Assembly: GCA_963821735.1 (NCBI GenBank)
Contig: CAWGFK010000056.1
Span: 46,668 to 110,667 of the forward strand
Reading direction: 5' to 3'
Length of the DNA: 64,000 nucleotides
Source of the DNA: Laspinema sp963821735
Lineage (GTDB): Bacteria; Cyanobacteriota; Cyanobacteriia; Cyanobacteriales; Laspinemataceae
Shown here in pieces: positions 6,762 through 16,500 of this stretch. Position 1 is the stretch's first letter; each line of letters starts with the position of its first letter. Both the position numbers and the translations under genes were made by a program. The notes beneath the pieces were generated by a model, which worked only from the letters and a program-made list of their open reading frames with translations, was not told where the DNA came from and did not search any database.

Positions 6762-9362
6762 TCATAACCAATTTCCGACTAAAATAAACGCCGACCAATA
6801 ATAGGGATGTTTGTGCAAGGGGTCGTTTAACAGGGCCAATTGAGCTTGGCGCAACGCCTCTGTTTTCGTCATTCCTGCCTCGGATCGGGTTAATTGGCGA
6901 TAAAATTCGCTCATTAAATCAGCGGTGGATTGGTCGTGAACGGACCAGAGACTCGCCAGGGTACTGCGAGCTCCAGAACGGAGTGCAAATCCGGCTAAAC
7001 CGAGTGTAGCACGTTTATCTCCCGTTGCGGTTTGACAAGCACTCATTACTAATAGCTCAATAGGTGGGAGAATCCCTAAGCGTTGCTTATTGAAAAACTT
7101 ATCGAAATCTTTAATAAAAATTCGCCCATCCCAGGTTAATAGAAAGGTTTCCTCGGGATTAGAACTAAATTGTCCGTGGGTAGCTAAGTGAATAATCGGG
7201 TAGGAGTTGCGATTGAGTTGGGCTTCAAATTGGGCACGGGTAAATTGGCGATTGAGCAAGGTCTCCCCGGGAACTTCCTGGGTAATTTGTTGGAATTCTT
7301 GGGCAACTCCGGGGAGGGGGGAAAATCCTTGTCGCCCTTCGGTTAACCCGGCGGTGAGGGCGGTGAGTTTTTCCTGGGTGAGTCCTTGAGGAAACAGTTG
7401 TAACCCAGGACTCAGGGCGGTATTATAGGTTTCAATCAAATAGCGGCTGCCGTCATACAGGGCGGCGAGGGGAATGGCCGCAAAACCGCCATCGGGAATA
7501 AAGACGAGGGTGGTAATCTCACTTTTAGCTAAATCTGCTTCTGCCGGTCGAATCAGCCAGTCATAGACTTGGGCGGACAGGCGCAAGCGTTCCGGGGAGG
7601 AATAGCCGGGGTGCATGGCCGATCGCAGTTCTTCGAGAGTGGCTTCGATGCGACTGTTACTCAGGGCTGTACTATAGTGGCGCAAGGGTTGACCGGGCAA
7701 GGAGAGAATCACTTCCAGGCGATCGGGTAAGACAATCGGATAAATGGCTGCGGCTTGGGTATCAATTTGCTCTAATTGTACCGGCTGCACATCTAAACAA
7801 GCCTCTCGGAAAAAGTTGTCCAATTCAGCAATTTGCAAGGCTTCCATGACTTGTCTAGCCCGTTCAATTTCCTTGGGGGTGGCATCGGGTTGGAGGAGTA
7901 AACTCACCAGTTCGCGATAGACAGGTTCTACACTTTCTTTGAAGTCAAACTGGAGGTCCGGAGAAATGGCTACTAAGTCTCGGCGCAAGTTTTTCAAGGT
8001 TTCAAAGGCGAGATTATACGCAGTTCGGGCCGGTTGGAGTTGCTGTTGTTGGATGAGAATCTGACCCAGTTGCCAAGCTGCCGGGGCGATAATTTCATCG
8101 GATTGGATGGATTGAGCGATTTGGAGAGCTTGTTCGGTCAGGGTTTCGGCCTCTTGCCACTGTTCGGCTTGGCGGTAAAGGTGGCCGAGTTGGGTGAGGG
8201 CGTAGGCTTGCGATCGCCCATCTTGCAGGTCCTTGGCGATCGCAATGGTTTCGGCTAACTCTTGTGCAATTTCAGGCAAATCTTCCCCCATTTTGCCCCA
8301 ACTGGCGGCAAAATTAACTCGGGCATAGAGGGCGGCTTGACTCGGGGGCAGGGTAGCTAAGTGAGATTGCAGTTGGGGGCGTAATCTGCGGGCGGCATCC
8401 CAGTCACCCAGGGTGACGAACAGGCTAAACTGGTTGAGTTGAGCTTGCGATCGCGTTAGGGGGTCGATGGCTAATTGTTCCGCTTGTTGATAGTAGGCAA
8501 TGGCAATATCATGGCGGTGTAAATACCGGGCGATGTTCCCGATATTGAGTAAGGTGGCGCTAGTATCCCCTGGGGATTGGAGGCGATCGCTCAATGCCCA
8601 ACTCTGTTCTAAAACCGCCTGGGATTGTTCTAAATCCCCGATGGTTTGGAGGGCCACCCCCAAACTCCGCAATCCAGCGGCTTTCAAGAGGGTATCCGGT
8701 TGTCGATCTAATTCGACAATCCATTGTTCTAACAAAGTGCGAGCGCGACGATACTGGCCCAAGGCTTGCAGGGCTTGGGCTTGGTTGATCAAACTCCCTA
8801 GCTTACCGATGTCATCTCCCGCGCGATCGTAGGTCATTGTGGCTTGTTTCCAGGTGTCTAAGGCAGCTTGATGCTCTCCTGACGCCAGTTCGAGAATGCC
8901 TCGGGTATTCAGGGCTTGGGCGAGAATTGCCAACCCGGTGGAGGGCAGAGGATCAACCTGTTGCAGGAGTTCTAAACTCTGGGCAATGGCGGTGGCGGCT
9001 TGGGGGCGACGGCCTAACTTATGATAAGCCAAGGCCAGATAAGTGAGGGTTTGGGCTTGGGTTAAGGAGACGGGGCGATCGCCATAAATGGCTGATGCCT
9101 CTTCCCATAGCTTGGTTGCCTCCAGGAATTGTCCCTGTTGATAGTGGCGGGTTCCCCGTTGGACTAATTCGGTGGGGTCGGGGGGGGGGGTTTGGGTGAT
9201 GGGGGTTTGGGTGATGGGGGTTTGGGTGATGGGGGTTTGGGTGATGGGAGTGGCTGGATGGGGGTGGAGGATAGTGAGGATGGTGAGGATGGTGAGGAGA
9301 GTGAGTAGGAGGAATTGTCGGATTTGACGGGACTTTAGATAGGGGAGGATGGGTTTGAGCAT
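6762..9362 (-). CDS. TPR-CHAT caspase-like protease protein
   Basis: The 866-residue product has an N-terminal signal/anchor (LLLTLLTILTILTIL), a Pro/Thr-rich linker with four PITQT repeats, about eight TPR-like helical repeats (about residues 70-470) and a C-terminal CHAT domain. The CHAT catalytic pair is intact: His729 in HLATHGQF and Cys776 in LVMSACQTATG, as in separase/caspase-like peptidases. The signal peptide suggests that it acts outside the cytoplasm. I chose ATG 9362, not the upstream start at 9446, because the repaired stop of the preceding haemagglutinin gene lies at 9365-9367, two bases before it, which suggests translational coupling. Homologues in cyanobacteria cluster with TPS exoproteins and DUF928. 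Protease activity and substrate are inferred, not shown. A G11 tract and a G-rich minisatellite lie in its 5' coding region. Confidence 0.88.
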   Translation of the reverse strand: MLKPILPYLKSRQIRQFLLLTLLTILTILTILHPHPATPITQTPITQTPITQTPITQTPPPDPTELVQRGTRHYQQGQFLEATKLWEEASAIYGDRPVSLTQAQTLTYLALAYHKLGRRPQAATAIAQSLELLQQVDPLPSTGLAILAQALNTRGILELASGEHQAALDTWKQATMTYDRAGDDIGKLGSLINQAQALQALGQYRRARTLLEQWIVELDRQPDTLLKAAGLRSLGVALQTIGDLEQSQAVLEQSWALSDRLQSPGDTSATLLNIGNIARYLHRHDIAIAYYQQAEQLAIDPLTRSQAQLNQFSLFVTLGDWDAARRLRPQLQSHLATLPPSQAALYARVNFAASWGKMGEDLPEIAQELAETIAIAKDLQDGRSQAYALTQLGHLYRQAEQWQEAETLTEQALQIAQSIQSDEIIAPAAWQLGQILIQQQQLQPARTAYNLAFETLKNLRRDLVAISPDLQFDFKESVEPVYRELVSLLLQPDATPKEIERARQVMEALQIAELDNFFREACLDVQPVQLEQIDTQAAAIYPIVLPDRLEVILSLPGQPLRHYSTALSNSRIEATLEELRSAMHPGYSSPERLRLSAQVYDWLIRPAEADLAKSEITTLVFIPDGGFAAIPLAALYDGSRYLIETYNTALSPGLQLFPQGLTQEKLTALTAGLTEGRQGFSPLPGVAQEFQQITQEVPGETLLNRQFTRAQFEAQLNRNSYPIIHLATHGQFSSNPEETFLLTWDGRIFIKDFDKFFNKQRLGILPPIELLVMSACQTATGDKRATLGLAGFALRSGARSTLASLWSVHDQSTADLMSEFYRQLTRSEAGMTKTEALRQAQLALLNDPLHKHPYYWSAFILVGNWL

Positions 9363-12300
9363 GACTATTGTGCCTGCCTGATAGGTTCGGTGGGTGAGGA
9401 CGGACAGGGGGGAGGCGATCGCCCAGAGTTCCAGGTAGGGTCGCAATTAAAGCAATCTTTCCCTCCGGATTAATCGTCCATTCGGTTGCTTCTACCAAGG
9501 GTGGCAAGGGTTGCGATCGCCCCAGATTTCCGGTTTCCTCACTCAGCGTCATGTTTGAGGAAAATTGGCGCAAATCCTCCCAGACGGTTTGACCCCGGAT
9601 TGTCCCCTTGGGGTTTTCCGGTAATCCTCCGCGTCCGATAATTGTAAACGAATTTCCTTCCGCTGCGGTACAACCGACGGCAACTTGGTTGGTCGGATCC
9701 GTAAGTTGTTGGGGTAATGCCACTAATCCCGACCCGGGATCTACTTCAGGAGTTGATAAAATGACATTCCCGGATACTCCGAATTCCGAACTCGCCGTGA
9801 TATCACTTTGGGAGGTCGGTTGGTCTCTAAATTCTAATCCAAGAATGCCGTCAGCAAGCAGTTGAATATTGCCGCCCTTTCCTTCAAAAGCATTGGCGGT
9901 AATATTGCTATTTTCCCTCGGAAAGGCCAAAATAACCGGGGCTGAAATATTAATATTACCCCCATCGCCTCCTGCCCCTGCGGTTCCTGCGGTAGCGGTG
10001 ATTTCACTGCCTCGGCGCATCACCAGGCGATCGCTGACTTGCACTTGCAAATTCCCCCCTTGAGAGGCGGTGGTTTCTCCGGTAATAAAAGACTGATTAT
10101 CTAACAGTAATGTGCCGGTTTGAACTTGGACATCTCCTCCCCGGCCTGCGGTTACACTGCTAGTGGTAATCTGACTCTGGTCCAAGGCGATCGTATCGGA
10201 GGCTTGAATCGTAACTTCTCCCCCATTTCCCTGCCCCTCAGTTTTAGCACTGACTTGAGAGTTATCTATTAACGAGAGGATTCTAGCATTAATATTCACT
10301 TCTCCGCCATCACCAATTGCCGTAGATTCGACACTACTATCAATCGCGGATTCCCCCGATACCACAATTTCGCCCCCTTGAATCGTCACACTTCCTGCAT
10401 TCCCAATGCCTTGGGTAAAGCTGGAGATTCCTGCCTTGTCATCCATCAGTAATGAGGGGGTATTAATGGCGATATTACCCGCATTTCCACGCCCGGTGGT
10501 CCGGACTCGACTCCAGATAAATGACCCCCGGTCATTGCTCCCAACTTGGTTCATGCTCAACTGTTCTGTTGCATTAATTATAATATTTCCAGCATTTCCT
10601 ATTCCATAGGTTGTAGAATTAATTCCTGCCCCATCAGCCATCATTAATACCCGCGTATTCAGTTCGATTCCGGCGGCATTTCCCGATGCGGAAGGACCAC
10701 CAATTAAATTGAAAATTCGGCTTTGCTCGCTGTCCAAATTTCCCGTTAAGGATAGGCGATCGCGAGCATTGATCACAATTCTACCGGCATCCCCTTTTAG
10801 ATAAGTCGTATTATTGATATAGCTTCCATTCACCAGATCAAGGGTCCCGGCATTAATCTCAATGTCTCCTGTATTTCCTTGAGCAAAGTTAGTTAAATTG
10901 AAACCCGCATTATTGCTAAAATTCATGGTTTCTGCGAGAATTAAAATATTTCCTGCATTCCCGGTTCCTCGGGTAACATTGGATAGACTAGCCTGCATAA
11001 TCTCCAAGGAATTAGCTGTAATTTTAATATCACCAGCTTCTCCATTTCCAAAAGTTGCCACGCCGATTTCTGCGGTTGATTGCAGCAGTAACCTTCCCGT
11101 TTGAATGCGGATATCGCCACTGTTCCCTCCAGTTCGAGTCAGGGAAACTATCCCACTGCTGCCGCCATAATTGGGATTAAAATTATTTTCATTGATGGGG
11201 TCTAAAGGGGACGCAATCGTTGTTCCTGGATGTTCCAAAGAAATATGCAAACGATAGGTATCCCCCACATCTACGCGATCGCCTTCTAAGAGTTCGACGG
11301 CATGGGAAACGGCATCAAATTCCCCCACCCCAATTACATAAGTTCCAGGAGATAACCTATCAATGGAAAGATACGAATCTTGCTCTACAGTGCTGCCTAA
11401 AGCACCATCGTTCATACTAGCGTCATCATTCAGGACAATAATCTCTCCCGTCCATCGGTCAAATAGAAACAATTCCGAATCAAAGCTACCGGGAATATCC
11501 TGATATCCATCGCCGCCATCAATATCAAAAATTGCCCGTCCTGGTGTAACAACGGTAAATGAAAAATAGTCAAAACTCTCAGTTGCTGGACCTAATCCGG
11601 TATTTCCACTGCGGATTTCCTCCGCTGTTCGTTCCCCGGTTACATAGGGAATTCCCCCGGGACCCGATGCCTCTACTTCCGGATTAAAATCTGTGGTAAA
11701 GTCTAAGTCATCCAGATTAAAAAGGGTGACTTCGTTGGTATCAAAAGGAGAAGCCAAAAATCGGCCACTATTCCCAGTAATGGTGACGCTTTCTGTGGCA
11801 GTCACCGTGATATTTCCAGCGTTCCCTGTATGAGTGGCAAGGGTAATAATTTGACCCCCACTTGCTAGGGATAACCTATTCACATTGACTTCAATATCTC
11901 CCCCAGCTTGATCGCTCTCTGTCACAGTAGCAATAAACCCGCGATCGCTCAACCGAACATCCCCCAAAGGATGATTGACATCATTAATCCTAATCCGTCC
12001 ACTCCCCCCACTCTCCAGCGTCCGAGATTGAGAGAGAATTCCACTAAATAACCCATCGGGACTAAACCCGGAAATCTCTAAAACAGGAGTATTAATCTGA
12101 ATCTGTCCAGCACTTCCAATTCCTGCTGTCTCCGTGGTAATTCTCCCCCCAGAGGTGAGACTGACTGAATTGCCCACAACCTGAATATTTCCCCCAGTGC
12201 CTAATGCTCCAGATGGGACTAAATTGCTAATCAAACTGCGCTCACTCAGGCGAATATCCCCCCCGGCATGGACGCGAATATCTCCAGCTATTGCCCCAAT

Positions 12301-13182
12301 TTCACCCCCATTCAGAGGCATTCCAGAGAGCAACTGAGAACCCCCGCTTAGGGTGAGATGATTCCCCTGGACTTGAATACTCCCATTGCTGCCAGTGACA
12401 TCCACCCTCGCCCCATTGGTGAGGGTCACATCCGCCCCAATTATGGTTTTAGAAAACTCTGGGAGGGTATTTTCTAGGGCAATTTCTCCGGAACTGATTC
12501 CCGCTAAGGTAATGTTACCCAACGGGGCGAGTAACTGTCCTCCATTCATCAGTACATTCCCCCCTAAAATGGCTAAATTGCGCTGTTGTGCCACTTCTAA
12601 GCGAGACCCTTCTAGGGTGATATTTCCAACCGTTGGACCATATTGTAATCCGATGGGAACTGCTACGGTGAGGAGGGGGGATGCGGTGGGATTGGTTGCA
12701 CTAAAGAGATGGCGATCGCTAAACTGGATTGCCTCGGCGGTAGATAGCACAAATGACCCGCCAATATCTAAGGTCGCATTGGGACCTAACACAATTCCAT
12801 TTGGATTGATTAAAAATAGATTGCTGTTGCCATTGGCGCGAATTAACCCATCAAGGTGGGAAAGATTGCTGCCGGTAATCCTGCTAATAATATTGATAAT
12901 ATTGGAAGCATTATTAAAATAGGCTGCACTACCCGTGGGAATCGAAAATTCTGTAAAACTATGAAATAAATTTCCTCCGGTAGGGGTTCCCCCTTCAATC
13001 AGGAAACCAGTCCCTTGATTGATGACTTGGGACGGATTGGGTAAGGTGCGATCGGGAACAATTTGCCCCTGGACTGGATTGACCCGTCCTCCTCCATAAC
13101 CGGCAAATAACAGGGAGATGACCCAGAAACTGTGCCACCACTGTTGTAGGATTTTTCCTGTTAATTTTACCTTGGACATCAT
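9019..13182 (-). CDS. Filamentous haemagglutinin/TPS-type exoprotein, copy A (3' frameshift)
   Basis: Copy A is a large beta-helix exoprotein secreted by the two-partner route. After a signal peptide (residues about 10-40) comes the TPS/haemagglutination-activity domain with the NPNGI motif (INPNGIVLGPNA, about 128-140) needed for recognition by a TpsB pore. Hundreds of residues of beta-helix repeats of the GNAGNI type follow. A PPC-like beta insert starts near residue 530 (SFDYFSFTVV, GSFDSELFLFD). The 3' end is abnormal: comparison with copy B shows one base missing from the G run at 9407-9412. With it restored, the protein ends at 9365-9367 (1272 residues, against 1276 in repaired copy B). 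Uncorrected, the frame runs on to 9019 through the CHAT gene and adds a His/Pro-rich tail. No TpsB gene is in the window. Adhesion or contact functions are typical of the family but not shown here. Confidence 0.85.
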   Translation of the reverse strand: MMSKVKLTGKILQQWWHSFWVISLLFAGYGGGRVNPVQGQIVPDRTLPNPSQVINQGTGFLIEGGTPTGGNLFHSFTEFSIPTGSAAYFNNASNIINIISRITGSNLSHLDGLIRANGNSNLFLINPNGIVLGPNATLDIGGSFVLSTAEAIQFSDRHLFSATNPTASPLLTVAVPIGLQYGPTVGNITLEGSRLEVAQQRNLAILGGNVLMNGGQLLAPLGNITLAGISSGEIALENTLPEFSKTIIGADVTLTNGARVDVTGSNGSIQVQGNHLTLSGGSQLLSGMPLNGGEIGAIAGDIRVHAGGDIRLSERSLISNLVPSGALGTGGNIQVVGNSVSLTSGGRITTETAGIGSAGQIQINTPVLEISGFSPDGLFSGILSQSRTLESGGSGRIRINDVNHPLGDVRLSDRGFIATVTESDQAGGDIEVNVNRLSLASGGQIITLATHTGNAGNITVTATESVTITGNSGRFLASPFDTNEVTLFNLDDLDFTTDFNPEVEASGPGGIPYVTGERTAEEIRSGNTGLGPATESFDYFSFTVVTPGRAIFDIDGGDGYQDIPGSFDSELFLFDRWTGEIIVLNDDASMNDGALGSTVEQDSYLSIDRLSPGTYVIGVGEFDAVSHAVELLEGDRVDVGDTYRLHISLEHPGTTIASPLDPINENNFNPNYGGSSGIVSLTRTGGNSGDIRIQTGRLLLQSTAEIGVATFGNGEAGDIKITANSLEIMQASLSNVTRGTGNAGNILILAETMNFSNNAGFNLTNFAQGNTGDIEINAGTLDLVNGSYINNTTYLKGDAGRIVINARDRLSLTGNLDSEQSRIFNLIGGPSASGNAAGIELNTRVLMMADGAGINSTTYGIGNAGNIIINATEQLSMNQVGSNDRGSFIWSRVRTTGRGNAGNIAINTPSLLMDDKAGISSFTQGIGNAGSVTIQGGEIVVSGESAIDSSVESTAIGDGGEVNINARILSLIDNSQVSAKTEGQGNGGEVTIQASDTIALDQSQITTSSVTAGRGGDVQVQTGTLLLDNQSFITGETTASQGGNLQVQVSDRLVMRRGSEITATAGTAGAGGDGGNINISAPVILAFPRENSNITANAFEGKGGNIQLLADGILGLEFRDQPTSQSDITASSEFGVSGNVILSTPEVDPGSGLVALPQQLTDPTNQVAVGCTAAEGNSFTIIGRGGLPENPKGTIRGQTVWEDLRQFSSNMTLSEETGNLGRSQPLPPLVEATEWTINPEGKIALIATLPGTLGDRLPPVRPHPPNLSGRHNSHAQTHPPLSKVPSNPTIPPTHSPHHPHHPHYPPPPSSHSHHPNPHHPNPHHPNPHHPNPPPRPHRISPTGNPPLSTGTIPGGNQAMGRGISHLWRSPRLLNPSPNPHLSGLGLS
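9180..9250. repeat. G11 homopolymer and 15-bp G-rich minisatellite in CHAT gene
   Basis: An 11-base G run (9180-9190) is followed by four 15-bp units TTTGGGTGATGGGGG. On the coding (minus) strand the units encode the PITQT repeats and the G run encodes prolines. The minisatellite keeps frame when units are gained or lost, but slippage in the G11 run would shift frame just after the signal peptide. The plus strand has repeated runs of three to five G separated by short loops, which fits a G-quadruplex pattern. Confidence 0.85.
11880..13090. repeat. Long direct repeat, copy A haemagglutinin 5' half
   Basis: These roughly 1.2 kb match 16020-17230 with only about nine base differences by eye, including one indel. 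The flanking 3' halves of the two genes differ much more, at roughly every fourth to fifth base in the parts I compared. Such a sharp boundary indicates gene conversion or a very recent partial duplication. Confidence 0.8.
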
Positions 13183-13183
13183 G

Positions 13184-13299
13184 ATATAACCTATTCTTTA
13201 GCTGGAATTAAACCCTACCCTGATAAAATTTTATCAACCCCATATAACCTATTCTTTAGCTGGAATTAAACCCTACCCTGAGAGAATTTTATCAACCCC
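13184..13299. repeat. 58-bp tandem duplication upstream of haemagglutinin copy A
   Basis: Two 58-bp units (13184-13241 and 13242-13299) directly precede copy A. They differ mainly at a short AT-rich site (TGATAAAATTT against TGAGAGAATTT). A partial relative (TTAGCTGGAATT...AAACCCTA) is present upstream of copy B near 17341-17365. The location is right for the leader or promoter of the cluster. I see no gene in the rest of the gap, 13300-13505. Confidence 0.8.
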
Positions 13300-13505
13300 A
13301 TGATGGAGAGATTGATTGACCGTTGGCTGGATTAATTTAGAATTAATACATACCCTGCATATTCTATCATGCACAGTTTTTTGGATTTGTCAATAGTTTT
13401 TTGCTGGTGCAAAAAAGGTGAAAAAAACCCGGTTAGTCTTTCCGTTACAATACCGTCGCCCTGAAACGAGTGCAACGGATAATTTAAGAAATCATCGTTT
13501 CATCG

Positions 13506-16500
13506 TTATTGTCCCTCGGTGATGGGTTCGGTGGGTGAGGAAGGACAGGGCGGGAGGCGATCGCCCTTTGTTGTGGGTAGAGTAGCAATTAAGGCGATGT
13601 TCCCCTCCTGATTAATCCGCCATTCGGTTGCTTCTACCAACGGGGGTAAGGGTTGCGATCGCCTCTGGGGTACTCTCTCGGTTTGGGTTGTGATATCTGG
13701 GGAAAATTGGCGCAAATCCTCCCAAAGAGTTTGACCCCGGATTGTCCCTTTGGGGTCTTCCGGTAATCCTCCGCGTCCGACGATTGTAAACGAATTGCCC
13801 TCTGCTGCGGCACAACCGACGGTGACTTGATTCGCCGGATCCGCAAGTTGTTGGGGTAATTCCACTAATCCAGACCCCGGGTATACTTCAGGAGTGGAGA
13901 GGGTGACATTGCCGGATACTCCCAATTCAGAACTCGCCGTGATATCACTTCGAGGGGTCGGTTGGGTTCTAAATTCTAATCCGAGAATACCTTCAGCAAG
14001 CAGTTGAATATTGCCGCCATCCCCTTCAAAAGCATTGGCTGTAATATCACTATTTTCTGTGGGAAATGCTAGAACAACGGGGGCTGAAATCTGGATATTT
14101 CCCCCATCACCCCCGGCCCCTGCGGTTCCCGCTGTCGCTGTAATTTGACTACCGCGACGCATCAGAAGACGACCGCTTAATTCTAATTGTAAATTTCCCC
14201 CTTGAGAGGAGGTGGTTTCTCCTGTAATAAAGGACTGATTATCTAACAGTAAACTCCCCCCTTGAATCTGGACATTTCCGCCGATGCCCTCCGTGGCACT
14301 ACTGGTAGTAATCGTACTATTATCTAAGGCGATCGCATCGGTGACTTGAATCCTGACTTGTCCCCCATCTCCCTGTCCCTCAGTTTTAGCACTGATTTGA
14401 GAGCGATCGCGTAAAGAAAGCGTTCTGGCATTCAGATTAATCTCTCCCCCATCCCCCACTGCCGTTGATTCCACACTACTATCAATCGAACCCTCGGATA
14501 CCACAATTTCTCCCGCCTGAATATTCACACTTCCCGCATTGCCAATGCCTTGGGTAAAGCTGGAAATTGCCGCCCCATCATCCATGAAAATTCTGGGGGT
14601 AATTAAACTAATATTTCCGGCATTTCCTCGCCCAGTCCCTCGGATGCGACTCCAGATAAACGAACCCCGTTGATTCGGTCCCAATCGGGTTAAAGTCACT
14701 CCTTCACTAGCCTGAATTGTCACCGGCCCCGCATCTCCTTCTCCATAGCTGGTGGAATTAATTCCTCCCCCATCTCCCAGAATTAATTCTCCCGTATTCA
14801 ACTCAATTCCAGCGGCATTTCCGACCGATGAAGGACCTCCAACTAAATTTAAAATCCGGCTTTCAATATTGTCCAAATTTCCCGTAATCACCAGGCGACT
14901 GCGAGCGTTAATAATCACCTTTCCCGCATTGCCACTTAGATAAGTGCTATTATTAATAATACTGCCGTTCAGTAAATTAACGCTTTCGGCATCAATTTTA
15001 ATATCTCCTGTATGCCCCGATCCAAAATTACTGAGATTGAGAATTCCGTTATTGTTCAGAGTAAAGGATTCAGCAACCGCAAAAATGCTGCCTGCACTGC
15101 CACTGCCTCGGGTGATATTAGCAACATTCGCCCGATTGAGGTCCACTAAATTAGCAACTAAACTAATATCTCCCGCTTGTCCGGTTCCGAAGGTGGTAGA
15201 CAGAATTCGTCCTGGGGAATCTCCCTGTAAAATTCCGGTATTAATTCGGATATCGCCACCGTTTCCCGCCGTCCGAGTCAGGGAAATAATCCCACTACTG
15301 CCGCCATAATTAGGGTTAAAATTACCCAAAGCAGCGGTTTCTTGAGGCAATGCCCTATTTATTCCGGGATATTCCAAGGAAAGGTGCAACCGATAGGTGT
15401 CTCCAATATCAATTTTATCCCCTTCTAGGAGTTCCACGGGATGGGGAACCGTATCAAATTCCCCCACGCCAATCACATAATTACCTGGATTTAGGGGATT
15501 AATTGAAATATAGGAATCTTGCTCAACACTGCTTCCCAAAGCGCCATCGTTAATACTAGAATCATCATTTAGAGCAATAATCTCTCCCGTCCATCGGTCA
15601 AATAGAAACAATTCCGAATCAAAGCTACCGGGAATATCCTGATAGCCATCCCCTCCATCAATATCAAAAGTAGCCCGTCCTGGTGCAACAACGGTAAATG
15701 AAAAATAATCAAAACTCTCGCTGGATGTGGCAAAAACTGTATTTTCACTGCGGATTTCCTCCGCTGTTCGTTCCACGGTAACAGAAGAAAATCCCCCGGG
15801 ACCGGATGCCTCTACTTCTGGATTAAAATCCGTGGTAAATTCTAAGTTGTCCAGATTAAAAACACTCACGTCTTTGGTGTCAAAAGGGGAAGCCAAAAAC
15901 CGGCCACTATTCCCCGCAAGGGTGACGCTTTCTGTGGCGGTTATGGTAATATTTCCGGAATTTCCCGTATGAGTGGCAAGGGTAATGATTTGACCCCCGC
16001 TTTCTAGGGACAACCTATTCACATTGACTTCAATATCTCCCCCAGCTTGATCGCTCTCTGTCACAGTAGCAATAAACCCGCGATCGCTCAACCGAACATC
16101 CCCCAAAGGATGATTGACATCATTAATCCTAATCCGTCCACTCCCCCCACTCTCCAGCGTCCGAGATTGAGAGAGAATTCCACTAAATAACCCATCGGGA
16201 CTAAACCCGGAAATCTCTAAAACAGGAGTATTAATCTGAATCTGTCCAGCACTTCCAATTCCTGCTGTTTCCGTGGTAATTCTCCCCCCAGAGGTGAGAC
16301 TGACTGAATTGCCCACAACCTGAATATTTCCCCCAGTGCCTAATGCTCCAGATGGGACTAAATTGCTAATCAAACTGCGCTCACTCAGGCGAATATCCCC
16401 CCCGGCATGGACGCGAATATCCCCAGCTATTGCCCCAATTTCACCCCCATTCAGAGGCATTCCAGAGAGCAACTGAGAACCCCCGATTAGGGTGAGATGA

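Noticed and set aside
9180..9250. CRISPR-like array
   Set aside because: Units of 15 bp are contiguous with no spacers; it is a coding minisatellite. The same applies to 25785-26000 and 6409-6540. No CRISPR array was seen in the window.
9019..9360. His/Pro-rich C-terminal tail of haemagglutinin copy A as a real domain
   Set aside because: It is the CHAT gene read out of frame after a one-base loss at 9407-9412; copy B and the repaired stop show the natural end at 9365.
9608..12922. Several antisense frames of 64-178 codons within the haemagglutinin genes
   Set aside because: These are shadows of a long, low-stop beta-helix gene; the same frames recur in both copies because the copies are homologous.
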